NCBI RefSeq assembly: GCF_030269445.1 | Contig: NZ_BSTJ01000009.1 | Span: 124,001-188,000, forward strand | DNA length: 64,000 bases | Direction of reading: 5' to 3' | Source: Actinoallomurus iriomotensis | GTDB lineage: Bacteria; Actinomycetota; Actinomycetes; Streptosporangiales; Streptosporangiaceae | In this document: positions 30,842-41,203 of the stretch, one piece after another | Layout: each line of letters begins with the position of its first letter | Numbering within the stretch: position 1 is the stretch's first letter | Notes under the pieces: generated by a model | The model's database searches: none | Seen by the model: the letters and a program-made list of their open reading frames with translations, nothing else | What the model was told of the DNA's origin: nothing | Position numbers and translations under genes: made by a program

Positions 30842-32759
30842 CCTGCCCCCACCCGCCGGCACCACCCCGCCCGCGGTCTCCGCCGAGCCGGAATCACCGG
30901 CTGGCGAACCCGCGGACCGCTCCGCCCCACCGGACCGTCCGCTCACCAGCCGTACGGGAGAGGTGGCCGCCGTGCCGCCGCACCGGTCCGGGGAGCCCGC
31001 GGACCGTTTTGGCTCACTGGATCGTTCGTCGCCGAGCCGTATGGGAGAGGTGGCCGCCGTGCCGCCGCATCGGCCCGGGGAGCCCGCGGACCGTTTCGGC
31101 TCACTGGATCGTCCGTCCCCGAGCCGTACGGGAGAGGCCTCCGCCGCGCCGCCGCACCGGCCCGGCGTCCCCACGGCGCGCCGTGACCGCCGCGGCCCGG
31201 CCGGGCTGGGCCTGAGCGCCGCCGGCCTGACGTGCTTCCTGCTCGTCGCCCTGCTCGGCCCCTCCGTCATGGAGCCCGCCCTGCCCGGCGGCGCCGGCCA
31301 GCCCCCGTACTCCCTGGTCGTCCACCCCTCCCCGTACCTCGTCATCGGTCTCACCGTCGCCGGCGTCGTCCTCTCCGTCGCCGGCGTGGCCCTGTGCGCG
31401 CTCGCGGCACGCCGCGGCTGGATCTTCCGGCCGCGCCTGCTGCTGGCCGCCGGCATCATCGCCGCCGGGGCGTTCGCGCTGATGCCGCCGGTCGGCTCCG
31501 CCGACCACCTCAACTACGCCGCGTACGGGCGGATGGCCGTCACCGGCAACGACCCGTACGTCACGACCGCGCGGAGCCTGCCCGCCGACCCGGTCGCCCG
31601 CGCCGTGCAGGACTGGCGCGACACCCCGACCGTGTACGGGCCGATCGCCACCGCCCAGCAGACGTTCGCCTCGCTGGTCGGCGGCGCGTCGGTGCGGCTG
31701 ACCGTGTTCGTCATGTCGCTGACCAACGCGCTCGCCTTCGTGGCCGTCGGCCTGCTGCTCTACCGGACCGTACGCGGCGACCCCGCCCGCGAGCTCCGTG
31801 CCGTCCTGCTCTGGATCGCCAACCCGCTGCTGCTCTTCGAGCTCGTCGGCGGCGCCCACAACGATGTGCTGGCGATCGCGTTCGCGGTGGCCGGGCTGGT
31901 GGTCTTCGGGATGCCCGATCCGCTGCGGCCCCGGCCGGGCGACGGCCGTGGCCTGAGCCGCTGCGTGTCCGCGGGCGTCCTCATCGGGGCGGGCGCCGCG
32001 ATCAAGATCAATGTCGCCATCGCGGGCGGCGGTCCGCTCCTGGTGCTCGTGAGCGAGTGGTGGCGCGCGCGCGGCACCGGCGAGACCGGGCACCGCACCG
32101 GCCTGGGGCCGACCGTGGCGCGCGCCGCGGCCTTGTGCGCCTCCGCGGCGGCCGTCACCGGCCTGGCCTACCTCATGGCGGGCCCGCACTCGCTCGACCA
32201 GCTCGGCCGGGCCTCCAAGTCGGTGTCGCTGGCCACGCCCTGGCACCTGCTGGCCGGCACGGGCGGTGGCCTGCTGGTCACCATGCCACGCTCGGGCGTA
32301 CGGCTCGGCTCGGTGCTGCTGACGCTCGTGCTCCTCGTGCTGCTGCTGCGCGCACTGCCCCGGCCGCACGTCGGCGGCCTGGCCGACCCGGTCGGCGACG
32401 AGACGTTCCGCGTCGCCGCCGCGCTCTCGCTGGCCTGGCTGTTCGCCGCCCCGTACGCCCTGCCCTGGTACGACGGGCTCGGCTGGGCGACGGTCGCGCT
32501 GCTGGCCTGGTCGCGGTTCGACGGGCTGCTGCTGGTGCGCACCGGCGTGCTGGCCCTGGCCTACCTGCCCGCCCGGGACCCCCGGCACGCCGGGTTGCCG
32601 CACGACCTCGACTGGCTCGTCACGGTCGTACGGGCCCAGGTCACGCCTTGGGCGCTGACGCTGACTCTGATCGCTCTGATCGCGGCGGCGGCGCGCTGGT
32701 CTCCTCGGGCCCAATCGCCTGGATGCTCGCCGCGAGCGCCAGCGGGATCGCCACGGTGA
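30828..32759 (+). CDS. GT-C-type membrane glycosyltransferase (MptB-like) with N-terminal tandem repeats
   Basis: 643 residues from GTG 30828. A cytoplasmic N-terminus of about 125 residues contains three 29-residue repeats (GEPADRxxxxDR...PPHRx). About 13 membrane spans follow. Loop 1 has PPVGSADHLNYAAYGRMAVTGNDPYV, the acidic-site motif of polyprenol-phosphomannose-dependent mannosyltransferases such as MptB. FAAPYALPWYDGLGWA lies near the end. Probably elongates a mannan core of lipoglycan. The last 119 bases overlap the 3' end of the convergent gene at 32641, an unusual amount; the last helix is encoded inside the overlap. Confidence 0.78.
   Translation: MPDADLPPPAGTTPPAVSAEPESPAGEPADRSAPPDRPLTSRTGEVAAVPPHRSGEPADRFGSLDRSSPSRMGEVAAVPPHRPGEPADRFGSLDRPSPSRTGEASAAPPHRPGVPTARRDRRGPAGLGLSAAGLTCFLLVALLGPSVMEPALPGGAGQPPYSLVVHPSPYLVIGLTVAGVVLSVAGVALCALAARRGWIFRPRLLLAAGIIAAGAFALMPPVGSADHLNYAAYGRMAVTGNDPYVTTARSLPADPVARAVQDWRDTPTVYGPIATAQQTFASLVGGASVRLTVFVMSLTNALAFVAVGLLLYRTVRGDPARELRAVLLWIANPLLLFELVGGAHNDVLAIAFAVAGLVVFGMPDPLRPRPGDGRGLSRCVSAGVLIGAGAAIKINVAIAGGGPLLVLVSEWWRARGTGETGHRTGLGPTVARAAALCASAAAVTGLAYLMAGPHSLDQLGRASKSVSLATPWHLLAGTGGGLLVTMPRSGVRLGSVLLTLVLLVLLLRALPRPHVGGLADPVGDETFRVAAALSLAWLFAAPYALPWYDGLGWATVALLAWSRFDGLLLVRTGVLALAYLPARDPRHAGLPHDLDWLVTVVRAQVTPWALTLTLIALIAAAARWSPRAQSPGCSPRAPAGSPR
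30903..31163 (+). repeat. Three tandem 87-bp units in coding sequence
   Basis: Units at 30903-30989, 30990-31076 and 31077-31163 encode 29 residues each. Units 2 and 3 are nearly identical and unit 1 is more diverged. They encode Pro/Arg/Ser-rich disordered sequence in the cytoplasmic tail of a membrane glycosyltransferase. The unit length is a multiple of three. Confidence 0.85.
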
Positions 32760-34824
32760 ACGCCAGCGCCGGGATCGCCACCCCGGAGTCGTTGACCAGC
32801 ATGCCGGCCCCCGCCGTGACCAGCGCGGCGACGAGCGTCGGCCGCAGCGCGGGCGCCCGCTCGTAGGCGGTCTGCAGCACGGCGGCGCGCAGGGCCGTCG
32901 GGCGCAGCAGCGCGAAGATCAGGAAGGCTACGGCGGCCACCGCGATGAGCGTCAGCTCCCAGTTGACGAAGGTGCCGACCATGCCGCGGAACTTGCGGAA
33001 CACGACCGTGCCGCCGTCCCCGTTCATCAGGCTCTTCCAGAACTCCCCGATGTGGGTGGGCTCGGCCCGCAACGAGTCGAGGAACGCCACGCCCAGCACC
33101 ACGACCGCCCCCACGGCCAGCACCGCCAGCAGCCGCGACAGCCGGATCCGCCGGCCCGCGATCATCAGGGCGAACACGGCGAACCCGGGGAAGATCGCGA
33201 TGATGCCGCCGAAGTCGGCACCGGCGAACGGCGCGCCGTCGATCACCAGGCCCAGCACCCCGGCGCCGATCACGACCGCCGTCGCCGCGGCCCGGCGGCC
33301 CGAGCCCAGCAGCCATCCGGCCACCGCCCCGGTCACGATGATCAGGCCGGTCACCCACAGGGCCCACGGGATGTTGCCGAAGCCGTAGAAGCGGCCGGCG
33401 ACCACCGGCGTGTACCCGAGCATGCTGCACGTCTGCAGGTGGCTGCCGGTGAGCACGTCGAGCGTCAGCACCAGGGCCGTCACGGCGCCGACGACGGCAC
33501 CCGCGCCGGTGATCGAACGGCGCCACGGCCCGGCGAGGGCGACGGCGGTGATCACGGCGATGGAGACGAGCACGCCGGTGACCATGACGACCGCCGGGTG
33601 CCCGGAGGACCACCACGGGATCACGTTGGCGAGGAACGTCGCCGCGGGCAGCGCGGCGCCCGCCAGCGCGGCGACCCGGGCCGCCGTCAGGAGGCGGCGC
33701 TGTTTGCGCCTGAGGGCGAACAGCCCGAACGCGTACAGGGCCACCTGCACGATCACGAGCGCGAGGTAAAAGGACGACAGGACGCCCCGGTAGACCTGCG
33801 CCTGGACGTCCTTGTCGTTCAGCCGGTCGGCGAGCGTGGCGACGGAGTGCGGCTTGGCGCCGCCGTCGCGCCACCGCGTGCCGACCGCGTCGCTCGGCTG
33901 CTTCAGGCCGAGGGAGTGCAGGATCGTCGCGGTGACGTCGGTCAGCGTGACCAGGCCGCCGGTCCGGGTGGAGTCGGCGGTCAGGTAGCGGGAGGAGTAC
34001 CCGGGGCCACTGGCGATCGCGACCCGCAGGTGGGCGATGACGTTGGCGTCGGACAGGCCCGCGACCAGCACGGTGGTGTTCGGCGGCAGGGTGGTCAGCG
34101 CCTGGCCGATCTGGTCGTCGGCGGTCTTCACCGCCGCCGCGCGCTTCTTGGCCGTCACGTTCGCCTGGTGGCCGTTCACGTCCACGCCGGCGTCGATGTA
34201 GGCGTGGACGACGTCGTCGACGTCGACCACGGTGAGCGCGCACCGGGAGAGCCCGTCGGCCGGGATCTGCTCGGTCGAGGGGACGTATCCGTCGACCCGG
34301 CCGGCGCTGTCGGCGGCGCCGAGGACCGCGCCCGGACCGACCGCCATCGTGCAGCCGCCGGCGCGGTGCACCGCGTCGCCGAGCAGGCCGACGCGCGACT
34401 TGTATTTGTTGTGTGCATTGTCGTCGCGCATGGCGGCGAATCCGGGGACGGCGCTGCCCTCGGGCGCCGGCGGCAGGCCGCAGCTGCCGTGGCGAAGCTG
34501 TGATCTCTGTCCCGCGGAGACCGTGAGCCAGCCGTCGATCGGGCACGTGTGCGGGCCGACCGTCTTGACCGACAGGGCGGCGGCGGAGCCCTGCGTGGCG
34601 AGCCTGGCGAGGTTCGGCGTGGCGGTAGCGTTGATGTCGCCCCACTGGAGCCCGGGCACGCCGATCAGCACGACGTGGCCGCTGGGCGGGGCGCTCGCCG
34701 ACGCCGCCGGTGCCATGGCGGGCAGGAGAGCCAACGCCACGGTCGTGAGAAGGAGCAACGCGACCGCTGCACCTTTTCTGTGGCGACGTCCCGCATTGCG
34801 CGGCTGTGCCACGATCACCTCCAT
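32641..34824 (-). CDS. Large membrane protein with extracytoplasmic alkaline-phosphatase-like domain
   Basis: 727 residues from ATG 34824. Signal-type N-terminus (ALLLLTTVALALLPAMAPAASA), then an extracytoplasmic domain of about 300 residues containing VVLIGVPGLQWGDI, TPNLARLA, VDDVVHAYIDAG and GLVTLTDVTATILHSLGL, all typical of the alkaline-phosphatase/sulfatase superfamily. The C-terminal half has about 10 membrane spans. Exact substrate is unknown; related proteins are widely conserved next to lipoglycan genes in actinobacteria. Divergent from the GT87-like gene at 34873 (48 bp). Confidence 0.75.
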   Translation of the reverse strand: MEVIVAQPRNAGRRHRKGAAVALLLLTTVALALLPAMAPAASASAPPSGHVVLIGVPGLQWGDINATATPNLARLATQGSAAALSVKTVGPHTCPIDGWLTVSAGQRSQLRHGSCGLPPAPEGSAVPGFAAMRDDNAHNKYKSRVGLLGDAVHRAGGCTMAVGPGAVLGAADSAGRVDGYVPSTEQIPADGLSRCALTVVDVDDVVHAYIDAGVDVNGHQANVTAKKRAAAVKTADDQIGQALTTLPPNTTVLVAGLSDANVIAHLRVAIASGPGYSSRYLTADSTRTGGLVTLTDVTATILHSLGLKQPSDAVGTRWRDGGAKPHSVATLADRLNDKDVQAQVYRGVLSSFYLALVIVQVALYAFGLFALRRKQRRLLTAARVAALAGAALPAATFLANVIPWWSSGHPAVVMVTGVLVSIAVITAVALAGPWRRSITGAGAVVGAVTALVLTLDVLTGSHLQTCSMLGYTPVVAGRFYGFGNIPWALWVTGLIIVTGAVAGWLLGSGRRAAATAVVIGAGVLGLVIDGAPFAGADFGGIIAIFPGFAVFALMIAGRRIRLSRLLAVLAVGAVVVLGVAFLDSLRAEPTHIGEFWKSLMNGDGGTVVFRKFRGMVGTFVNWELTLIAVAAVAFLIFALLRPTALRAAVLQTAYERAPALRPTLVAALVTAGAGMLVNDSGVAIPALAFTVAIPLALAASIQAIGPEETSAPPPRSERSESASAPKA

Positions 34825-34872
34825 GTCTGGGACGTCCCCAGGCTAGTCGCGGACGCGGGACAGGATGGACAC

Positions 34873-36111
34873 ATGGGTGAACGAAGGACGATACGCGGGG
34901 CGGTGATCGTCACAGTGGCGTTCGCCATCGCCGCCGTCGCGGTCGCGCCCCTCGTCCTGCACTGGCTGACGAACCAGCCTGATCAGCGGCTCGTCGATCT
35001 GGACGTCTACCGCTCGGGCGGGCAGGCCGTGCTGCGCGGGGCTCCGGTCTATGACTTCCTGACCCAGCCGCCGCAGCTCCTCCCGTTCACCTACCCGACG
35101 TTCGCGGTGCTGCTGGCCGTGCCGCTCGCCCTGGTCCCGTGGACCGTCGCCCAGTGGCTGTGGACGGCATTGATCTTCGTCGCCATGACCCTGGTCGTGC
35201 GGTACTCCTTCGCCCGGCTGCTCGGCCGGATCCGGCCGTGGGCGCCGATCATGGTCGGGGTGCTCGTCGCGCTCTGCGCGTACGCCATGCCGCTGCGGGA
35301 CCAGGTGCGGTTCGGGCAGGTCGACATCATGCTCGTGGCCATGTGCGTGGCGGACGTCGCCCCCGCGCGCACCCGCTGGCCGCGCGGCGTCCTGGTCGGG
35401 CTGGCCACCGCGATCAAGCTGGTGCCCGGGGTGTTCGTGCTCTACTTCCTGATCACCGGCCGGCGGCGCGAGGCGATTCACGCCGCCGTCGCGGCCGTGG
35501 CGGCGACGCTCCTGACCTTCCTCGTCCTGCCCGCCGACTCGGCCGACTACTGGTTCCGCGCGCTGTTCGACAGCGATCGGCTCGGCTCCAACAACGGCAC
35601 CACCAACCAGTCGATCCGCGGCATGCTGCTGCGCCTGTACTGGCCGGACGCCGTGACGTCGCTGATCTGGCTGGTCTGCGTCGCGATCGTCGCCTACATC
35701 GGCTTCCACGCCGCCCGCGCCGCCTGGCGGGACGGCGACGAGATCCGCGGCATCGCGATCACCGGGCTGATCGCCGTGCTGGTGTCGCCGGTCTCCTGGA
35801 TCCACCACCTCGCGTGGCTGGTCATGGTCCTCGGCGCGATCGTCGGGGACGGACGCGGCCTGCGCCGCATCGCGCTCGCCGCCGGCGTCTGGCTCTTCTA
35901 CGTGCTGGAGGTGCCCTGGTGGGGGATCACCATGCTGGCGCACCACATCGGGCCCCGGTTCGCCGGCCGGATCGTCCAGGACGCGTACGGCCTGGGGGCG
36001 GTGGTGCTCTTGGTCGTCTTGTGGCGGATTCGCCGGTACCCCATTGATTCGCAAAGTGACGGCCCGGACACCTCGCGTAATGAGCCCAGGGTGGGTACGC
36101 TCAATTCGTGA
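34873..36111 (+). CDS. GT87/DUF2029 mannosyltransferase-like membrane enzyme
   Basis: 412 residues from ATG 34873. About ten membrane spans. The loop DLDVYRSGGQAVLRGAPVYD after the first span is the hallmark of GT87 (PimE-like, polyprenol-phosphomannose-dependent) enzymes, and NQSIRGMLLRL also matches. Likely adds mannose to phosphatidylinositol mannosides, lipomannan or a similar envelope glycolipid. The end overlaps the DUF4446 gene start by 4 bases. Confidence 0.85.
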   Translation: MGERRTIRGAVIVTVAFAIAAVAVAPLVLHWLTNQPDQRLVDLDVYRSGGQAVLRGAPVYDFLTQPPQLLPFTYPTFAVLLAVPLALVPWTVAQWLWTALIFVAMTLVVRYSFARLLGRIRPWAPIMVGVLVALCAYAMPLRDQVRFGQVDIMLVAMCVADVAPARTRWPRGVLVGLATAIKLVPGVFVLYFLITGRRREAIHAAVAAVAATLLTFLVLPADSADYWFRALFDSDRLGSNNGTTNQSIRGMLLRLYWPDAVTSLIWLVCVAIVAYIGFHAARAAWRDGDEIRGIAITGLIAVLVSPVSWIHHLAWLVMVLGAIVGDGRGLRRIALAAGVWLFYVLEVPWWGITMLAHHIGPRFAGRIVQDAYGLGAVVLLVVLWRIRRYPIDSQSDGPDTSRNEPRVGTLNS

Positions 36112-36563
36112 TCCACATCACTCTGGCATTGATCGGCATCATCCTCGGCGGCCTGGGCCTCTACGCGGGTCTGACCGCGCGCAAGCGCGCGGTGCAGGCG
36201 TTCGAGGAGTGCGCGGAGATGATGCGGCGTCAACTCCAGGTGACCTCCGGCGCCGGCGACAACCGCGCCGTCCGCGACGTCGCGATCGTGCACTACGACG
36301 CGCTGAAGGAGTCCTCCGCCGGGCTGTCCTTCTCCGTGGCGATGCTCAACGCCCTGGGCGACGGCATCGTGCTCACCTCGATCAACGGCCGCACCGAGGC
36401 CCGCACGTACGCCCGGGTGATCCAGGGCGGGCGCAGCCAGCAGGTGCTGTCTCCGGAGGAGGACCACGTCGTCCGCGCCGCCCGGCTCGGCCGGGGTCCG
36501 GCCATCCGGCTCGACGAGCGGCTCGACGTCCGCGTCAACGGACAGCCCTCTTCCCCCTCATAA
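36108..36563 (+). CDS. DUF4446 family protein
   Basis: 151 residues, one N-terminal membrane helix, then the DUF4446 core with AVRDVAIVHYDAL, SAGLSFSVAMLNALGDGIVLTSINGR and YARVIQGGRSQQVLSPEE. The family is conserved in Gram-positive bacteria and has no known function. Translationally coupled (GTGA) with the GT87-like gene. Confidence 0.88.
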   Translation: MIHITLALIGIILGGLGLYAGLTARKRAVQAFEECAEMMRRQLQVTSGAGDNRAVRDVAIVHYDALKESSAGLSFSVAMLNALGDGIVLTSINGRTEARTYARVIQGGRSQQVLSPEEDHVVRAARLGRGPAIRLDERLDVRVNGQPSSPS

Positions 36564-36635
36564 CGGCCCTGCCGGTCCATGGCAGCCCGTAACCTGAAAT
36601 CGCACCGGACCGGATCAGGGCAGAGGGGAACTTTC

Positions 36636-37595
36636 GTGATCGACCCACGTCACAGTGCCGTGGCCGGCACGCGGTTCGCCTATTTCGGGCCCGAGGGCAC
36701 CTTCACCGAGGCGGCCCTTCTCACGTTGCCCGAGGCGGCCGAGGCGTCCCGTGAGCCGTTCGCCACCGTCCCGGCGGCCCTCGACGCCGTACGCCGTGGC
36801 GACGCCGACGCCGCGATGGTCCCCCTGGAGAACTCCGTCGAGGGCCCGGTCACCACGACGGTCGACGACCTCGCCGACGGCGACGCGCTGATCATCGCGG
36901 GTGAGGTCCTGATCCCCGTGGAGTTCTCCCTGCTCGTGCGCCCCGGCACGGGGCTGGGCGACATCAAGCGGATCTGCACCCACCCGCATGCCTACGCCCA
37001 GTGCCGCAAGTGGCTCGCCGCGACCCTGCCGGAGGCCGACGTGTCGACCGGCACCTCCACCGCCGGCGCCGCCATGGAGGTCTCCGACCCGACCTCGAGC
37101 TTCGACGCGGCGATCGCCGCCCCCATCGCCGGGCGGCGCTACGGCCTCGTCGCCGCCGCCGAGGGCATCGCCGACCACTCCGGCGCGGTCACGAGGTTCG
37201 TGCTCGTACGCCGCCCCGGCCCGCCCGACGCCCCGACCGGCGCCGACCGCACCTCCCTGATGGCGTACCTCACCGACGACCACCCCGGCGCGCTGCTGGA
37301 GTTCCTCACCGAGTTCGCGGTGCGCGGCGTCAACCTGACCCTGATCCAGTCGCGCCCGACCGGAGACGGCTTCGGCCGCTACCGCTTCTGGATCGACTGC
37401 GAGGGCCACGTCGCGGACGCCCGGGTCGGCGAGGCGCTCATCGGCCTGCGCCGCGTCTGCGCCGACATCCGCTTCCTCGGCAGCTACCCGCGCGCCGACA
37501 GGGTGCGCCCGGAGATCCGCCGCGGCACCCACGACGACGACTTCGCCGAGGCGTCCGCCTGGCTGTCGGCCATCCGCTCCGGCCGCGACCTGTAA
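36636..37595 (+). CDS. pheA: Prephenate dehydratase
   Basis: 319 residues from GTG 36636 with GAGGGGA ribosome-binding site. PDT domain: FAYFGPEGTFTEAAL, VPLENSVEGPVTTTVDDL, STAGAAMEV, followed by the C-terminal ACT regulatory domain (TSLMAYLTDDHPGALLEFLTEFAVRGVNLTLIQSRPT). It converts prephenate to phenylpyruvate, the committed step of phenylalanine synthesis, and is normally feedback-inhibited by Phe through ESRP/ACT contacts. Full-length. In Streptomyces, pheA sits next to serS, as it does here with one gene in between. Confidence 0.95.
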   Translation: MIDPRHSAVAGTRFAYFGPEGTFTEAALLTLPEAAEASREPFATVPAALDAVRRGDADAAMVPLENSVEGPVTTTVDDLADGDALIIAGEVLIPVEFSLLVRPGTGLGDIKRICTHPHAYAQCRKWLAATLPEADVSTGTSTAGAAMEVSDPTSSFDAAIAAPIAGRRYGLVAAAEGIADHSGAVTRFVLVRRPGPPDAPTGADRTSLMAYLTDDHPGALLEFLTEFAVRGVNLTLIQSRPTGDGFGRYRFWIDCEGHVADARVGEALIGLRRVCADIRFLGSYPRADRVRPEIRRGTHDDDFAEASAWLSAIRSGRDL

Positions 37596-37695
37596 CTCCT
37601 CGTATGTGATCAAACCGTGTCCGGACGGTGGGCAACGCCCGGCCCGGCGCCCGCGTCACCTAGGGGATCACCGCCCCTACCCCTTGGAGACGCGT

Positions 37696-39084
37696 GTGTT
37701 CAAAGCTCTTGGAGCCGTCTTCGCGGCCGTCGTCGTCGTGGCCGCCGCCCAGGTGCCGGCGAGCGCCGACGGCACCCCGGCGCCGACGCGCTTCAGCGAG
37801 TTCTCGATCAACCCGACCGCCGTCGACGTCGACCATCCCACGGTCACGTACACGGGCCGCCTGGTCTACACCGACGCCGGCGGTACGGAGGAGGGCCTGC
37901 CGGACGCGCGCGTCTGCCTGCGCAAGGACGAGGTCTGCCTGGAGTACGTGAACACGGACGCGGACGGCCGGTTCACGGCCCCGGTGACTCTGGGGACGAC
38001 CGGGGAGCATCCGACGATGGTCGAGGGGAACGCGGGAGCGCACTTCCAGGGGAACGCGGACCACCGGTACGCGCTCGTCACTCCCGGCGTCTTTCTGCAC
38101 GTTCTTCCCGCCAAGACCCGGATCTCGATGGCGTTCGACCCGGCGCCGTCCGTGGTCGGCGCGCAGGTGAAGGTCACCGGGCGCCTCGAACGTGTCATGC
38201 CGGACGGAGGGGCGACCGGCGTCGCGGGTCAGGTGGTGAAGGTCTTCTTCCAGCCTGACACCGGTGGTGCGGATCCGGCCACCCAGATCGCGCAGGGGCT
38301 CACGGCCGCCGACGGCTCCTACAGCGTGCCCGCCACGGTGCCCGGCGAGGGCTACTGGCACGTGGAGACGCCCTACGTCTACGACCGCGGTCCGGCGGGC
38401 GACGGGTACGGCCCGTATCTCGGCGCGCGGGCGGACAGCGGCGTCATGGTCGCCGACCACCGTACGGCGGTCATCGGTTTCAACGCCGCGCCCGAGCCGG
38501 TGGGCAAGGGCAACACGATCACCGCCACCGGCCGTGTGGTGCGGTACCGGGCGGACGGGTCCACCGAGCCGGGGACGAGTTCGCCTCTGCTGCAGTTCTC
38601 CACCGACGGCAAGAAGTGGACGGACCTGTACGGCGTCGACCCGGACGCCGACGGCTACTTCAAGATCACCACTCCGGCGGTGCGCGACGGCTACTGGCGT
38701 GTCGACACCACCGAGATGCCCGGAGCCGGGGAGCTGCCCGCCACGAGCGGTTCCGACTATGTGGACGTGCGCTACCGGACGGCGATCTCGTCGTTCAACG
38801 CTTCGCCCGAGCCGGTGCGCAAGGGCAGGACGATCACGGTGAGCGGCACGCTGAAGCGTGACACGACCGCCTGGAAGGCCTTCTCCGGCCAGAGCGTGAA
38901 GATCTACTTCCAGGCCAAGGGCGCCACGACCTGGACGTACGAGGGAAGCGCGAAGACGACTTCCACCGGACACTTCGCCCACGGGTTCAAGGCCGCCAAG
39001 GACGGTACCTGGCGCGCGACGTACTCGGGAGGCTCTTCGTACCTGGCGGTGACCGGTTCCGGCGACTATGTCGACGTCCGCTGA
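37696..39084 (+). CDS. Secreted protein with Ig-like/Ca-type repeats
   Basis: 462 residues from GTG 37696. Sec signal peptide ending at PASA (residue 24). No anchor. The mature part consists of beta-rich repeats with recurring FNAxPEPVxKGxTITxxG and YWRVDTTxxPG motifs; at least three copies are recognisable: [45 protein letters not shown] and [23 protein letters not shown]. Likely extracellular Ig-fold or carboxypeptidase-regulatory-like domains. Function unknown; actinomycetes secrete many such proteins. Confidence 0.75.
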   Translation: MFKALGAVFAAVVVVAAAQVPASADGTPAPTRFSEFSINPTAVDVDHPTVTYTGRLVYTDAGGTEEGLPDARVCLRKDEVCLEYVNTDADGRFTAPVTLGTTGEHPTMVEGNAGAHFQGNADHRYALVTPGVFLHVLPAKTRISMAFDPAPSVVGAQVKVTGRLERVMPDGGATGVAGQVVKVFFQPDTGGADPATQIAQGLTAADGSYSVPATVPGEGYWHVETPYVYDRGPAGDGYGPYLGARADSGVMVADHRTAVIGFNAAPEPVGKGNTITATGRVVRYRADGSTEPGTSSPLLQFSTDGKKWTDLYGVDPDADGYFKITTPAVRDGYWRVDTTEMPGAGELPATSGSDYVDVRYRTAISSFNASPEPVRKGRTITVSGTLKRDTTAWKAFSGQSVKIYFQAKGATTWTYEGSAKTTSTGHFAHGFKAAKDGTWRATYSGGSSYLAVTGSGDYVDVR

Positions 39085-39143
39085 TCGCCGATCGGAGGTT
39101 ATCGGGGCGCGGAGGCCAAGGACGTCCGGGTAACCTCGTGCCT

Positions 39144-40403
39144 GTGATCGACCTGCGAACCCTTCGTGACGACCCGGAGCGGCTGCGTGTGAGCCAGCGC
39201 GCCCGAGGCGAGGACGACACCGTCGTCGAGCGGCTGCTCGACCTGGACGAGCGGCGGCGGTCCGCGCTGAGTTCGTTCGAGTCGCTGCGGGCGGAGCAGA
39301 AGTCCTTCGGACGGTCGGTCTCCAAGGCCCAGGGCGACGAGCGCCAGAAGCTCCTCGACCGGGCCAAGGAGCTCGCCCAGCAGGTCAAGGAGGCCGACGC
39401 CGAGGCGCAGCGGCTCGACCAGGAGCTGACCGAGCTCCTGCGCACGGTGCCGAACATCGTCGAGGAGGGCGCTCCGGCCGGCGGCGAGGAGGACTACGTC
39501 GTACTGGAGACCGTCGGCACCCCGCCGACCTTCGCCTTCGAGCCCAAAGATCATCTGGAGCTCGGCGAGGCGCTCGGCGCGATCGACATGGAGCGCGGGG
39601 CCAAGGTCGCCGGCGCCCGGTTCTTCTACCTGACCGGTGTCGGCGCCCAGCTCCAGCTCGCCCTGCTCAACCTCGCGATGGAGCAGGCCATCGGGTACGG
39701 CTTCACCGCGATGGTCCCGCCCGTGCTGGTCAAGCCCGAGGCGATGGAGGGCACCGGCTTCCTCGGCGCGCACGCCGCCGAGGTCTACCAGCTGCCCCAG
39801 GAAGACCTCTACCTCGTCGGCACCTCCGAGGTGCCCCTGGCCGGCTACCACATGAACGAGATCATCAGCGATCTCCCGCGGCGCTACGTCGCCTGGTCCT
39901 CCTGCTTCCGCCGCGAGGCCGGGTCGTACGGCAAGGACACCCGCGGCATCATCCGGGTGCACCAGTTCGACAAGGTGGAGATGTTCTCCTACTGCGACCC
40001 GGCGGACGCGCACGAGGAGCACCTGCGCCTGCTGGAGTGGGAGAAGGAGATGCTCGCCAAGGTCGAGCTGCCCTACCGCGTGATCGACACCGCGGGCGGC
40101 GACCTGGGCACGAGCGCGGCCCGCAAGTACGACTGCGAGGCGTGGGTGCCGACCCAGAAGCGCTACCGCGAGCTGACCTCCACCTCCAACTGCACCGACT
40201 TCCAGGCGCGCCGCCTGTCGGTGCGTCACCGCGACGGCAACGGCCGCACCCGCCCGGTGGCGACGCTCAACGGCACGCTGGCCACGACCCGGTGGATCGT
40301 CGCGATCCTGGAGAACCACCAGCAGGCCGACGGTTCGGTACTCGTGCCCAAGGCACTCCAGCGGTTCCTCGGTCGCGAAGTGCTCGAGCCCGTCGCGAAA
40401 TGA
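39144..40403 (+). CDS. serS: Seryl-tRNA synthetase
   Basis: 419 residues from GTG 39144 (GTG 39138 also possible), beginning [23 protein letters not shown] as in actinobacterial SerRS. An N-terminal coiled-coil arm, then class II motifs: motif 2 [27 protein letters not shown] and motif 3 [24 protein letters not shown]. It charges tRNA-Ser; both tRNA-Ser genes of the window (47758 and 60424) are its substrates. The HAD phosphatase gene is coupled at the stop codon. Confidence 0.97.
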   Translation: MIDLRTLRDDPERLRVSQRARGEDDTVVERLLDLDERRRSALSSFESLRAEQKSFGRSVSKAQGDERQKLLDRAKELAQQVKEADAEAQRLDQELTELLRTVPNIVEEGAPAGGEEDYVVLETVGTPPTFAFEPKDHLELGEALGAIDMERGAKVAGARFFYLTGVGAQLQLALLNLAMEQAIGYGFTAMVPPVLVKPEAMEGTGFLGAHAAEVYQLPQEDLYLVGTSEVPLAGYHMNEIISDLPRRYVAWSSCFRREAGSYGKDTRGIIRVHQFDKVEMFSYCDPADAHEEHLRLLEWEKEMLAKVELPYRVIDTAGGDLGTSAARKYDCEAWVPTQKRYRELTSTSNCTDFQARRLSVRHRDGNGRTRPVATLNGTLATTRWIVAILENHQQADGSVLVPKALQRFLGREVLEPVAK

Positions 40404-41203
40404 CGTCCCCGCGCCTGATCGCGACCGACCTGGACGGCACGACCGTACGCAGCGACGGCACGGTGTCCGAGCGCACCGTCAAGGCGTTCGCCAGAGTGGA
40501 GCGGGCCGGGGCCATGCTCGTCATGGTCACCGGCCGGCCGCCACGCTGGATCCACCCGGTCGCCGAGGCCGTGGGACATCGCGGCGTCGCGATCTGCGCC
40601 AACGGCGCCCTGGTGTACGACCTGCACGACGAGCGGGTGATCCGCTCGCACCTGATGACCGCCGAGGCGCTGCGCACCGCGATCGAGACGCTGAACGCCG
40701 CCCTACCCGATCTGGGCTTCGCGGTGGAGTACGAGAACGGCATCCAGTACGCGCGCGGCTATGAGCTGTCCGGCTGGGACAACGCCGAGCGCGACGACTC
40801 GATCGCACTGAAGGAGCTGATGACGCGGCCGGCCGCCAAGCTGCTGGCCCGCCATCCCGAACTCGACGCCGACGCGCTGCTCGCCGCCGTCACCGACCTG
40901 GTCGGCGAGGTCGTGCTGCCGACCCACTCCAACGGCCGCCGGCTCGTCGAGATGAGCGCGCCGGGTGTGTCCAAGGCCAGCTCGCTCGCGGAGCTGTGCG
41001 ACGAGCACGGCATCGCCTCCGCCGACGTCGCGGCGTTCGGCGACATGCCCAACGACCTGCCGATGCTCATGTGGGCGGGCCGGTCCTACGCGGTCGCCAA
41101 CGCGCACCCGCAGGTGCTCTCCGCGGTGGGCCGTACGGTGGCGGGCAACGACGATGACGGCGTTGCCCGCACCATCGAAGAACTGTTTCCCGAGGAACTA
41201 TAG
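40400..41203 (+). CDS. HAD superfamily Cof-type phosphatase
   Basis: 267 residues. Motifs: DLDGTTV (motif I), VTGRPP (motif II), then K of SKASSL and [10 protein letters not shown] (motif IV), with a C2-type cap between, i.e. Cof/IIB subfamily. Sugar-phosphate or flavin-precursor phosphatase activity is typical. Starts within the serS stop codon, so it is co-translated; a serS-HAD pair is a common actinobacterial arrangement. Overlaps the convergent bpa gene by 6 bases. Confidence 0.92.
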   Translation: MTSPRLIATDLDGTTVRSDGTVSERTVKAFARVERAGAMLVMVTGRPPRWIHPVAEAVGHRGVAICANGALVYDLHDERVIRSHLMTAEALRTAIETLNAALPDLGFAVEYENGIQYARGYELSGWDNAERDDSIALKELMTRPAAKLLARHPELDADALLAAVTDLVGEVVLPTHSNGRRLVEMSAPGVSKASSLAELCDEHGIASADVAAFGDMPNDLPMLMWAGRSYAVANAHPQVLSAVGRTVAGNDDDGVARTIEELFPEEL

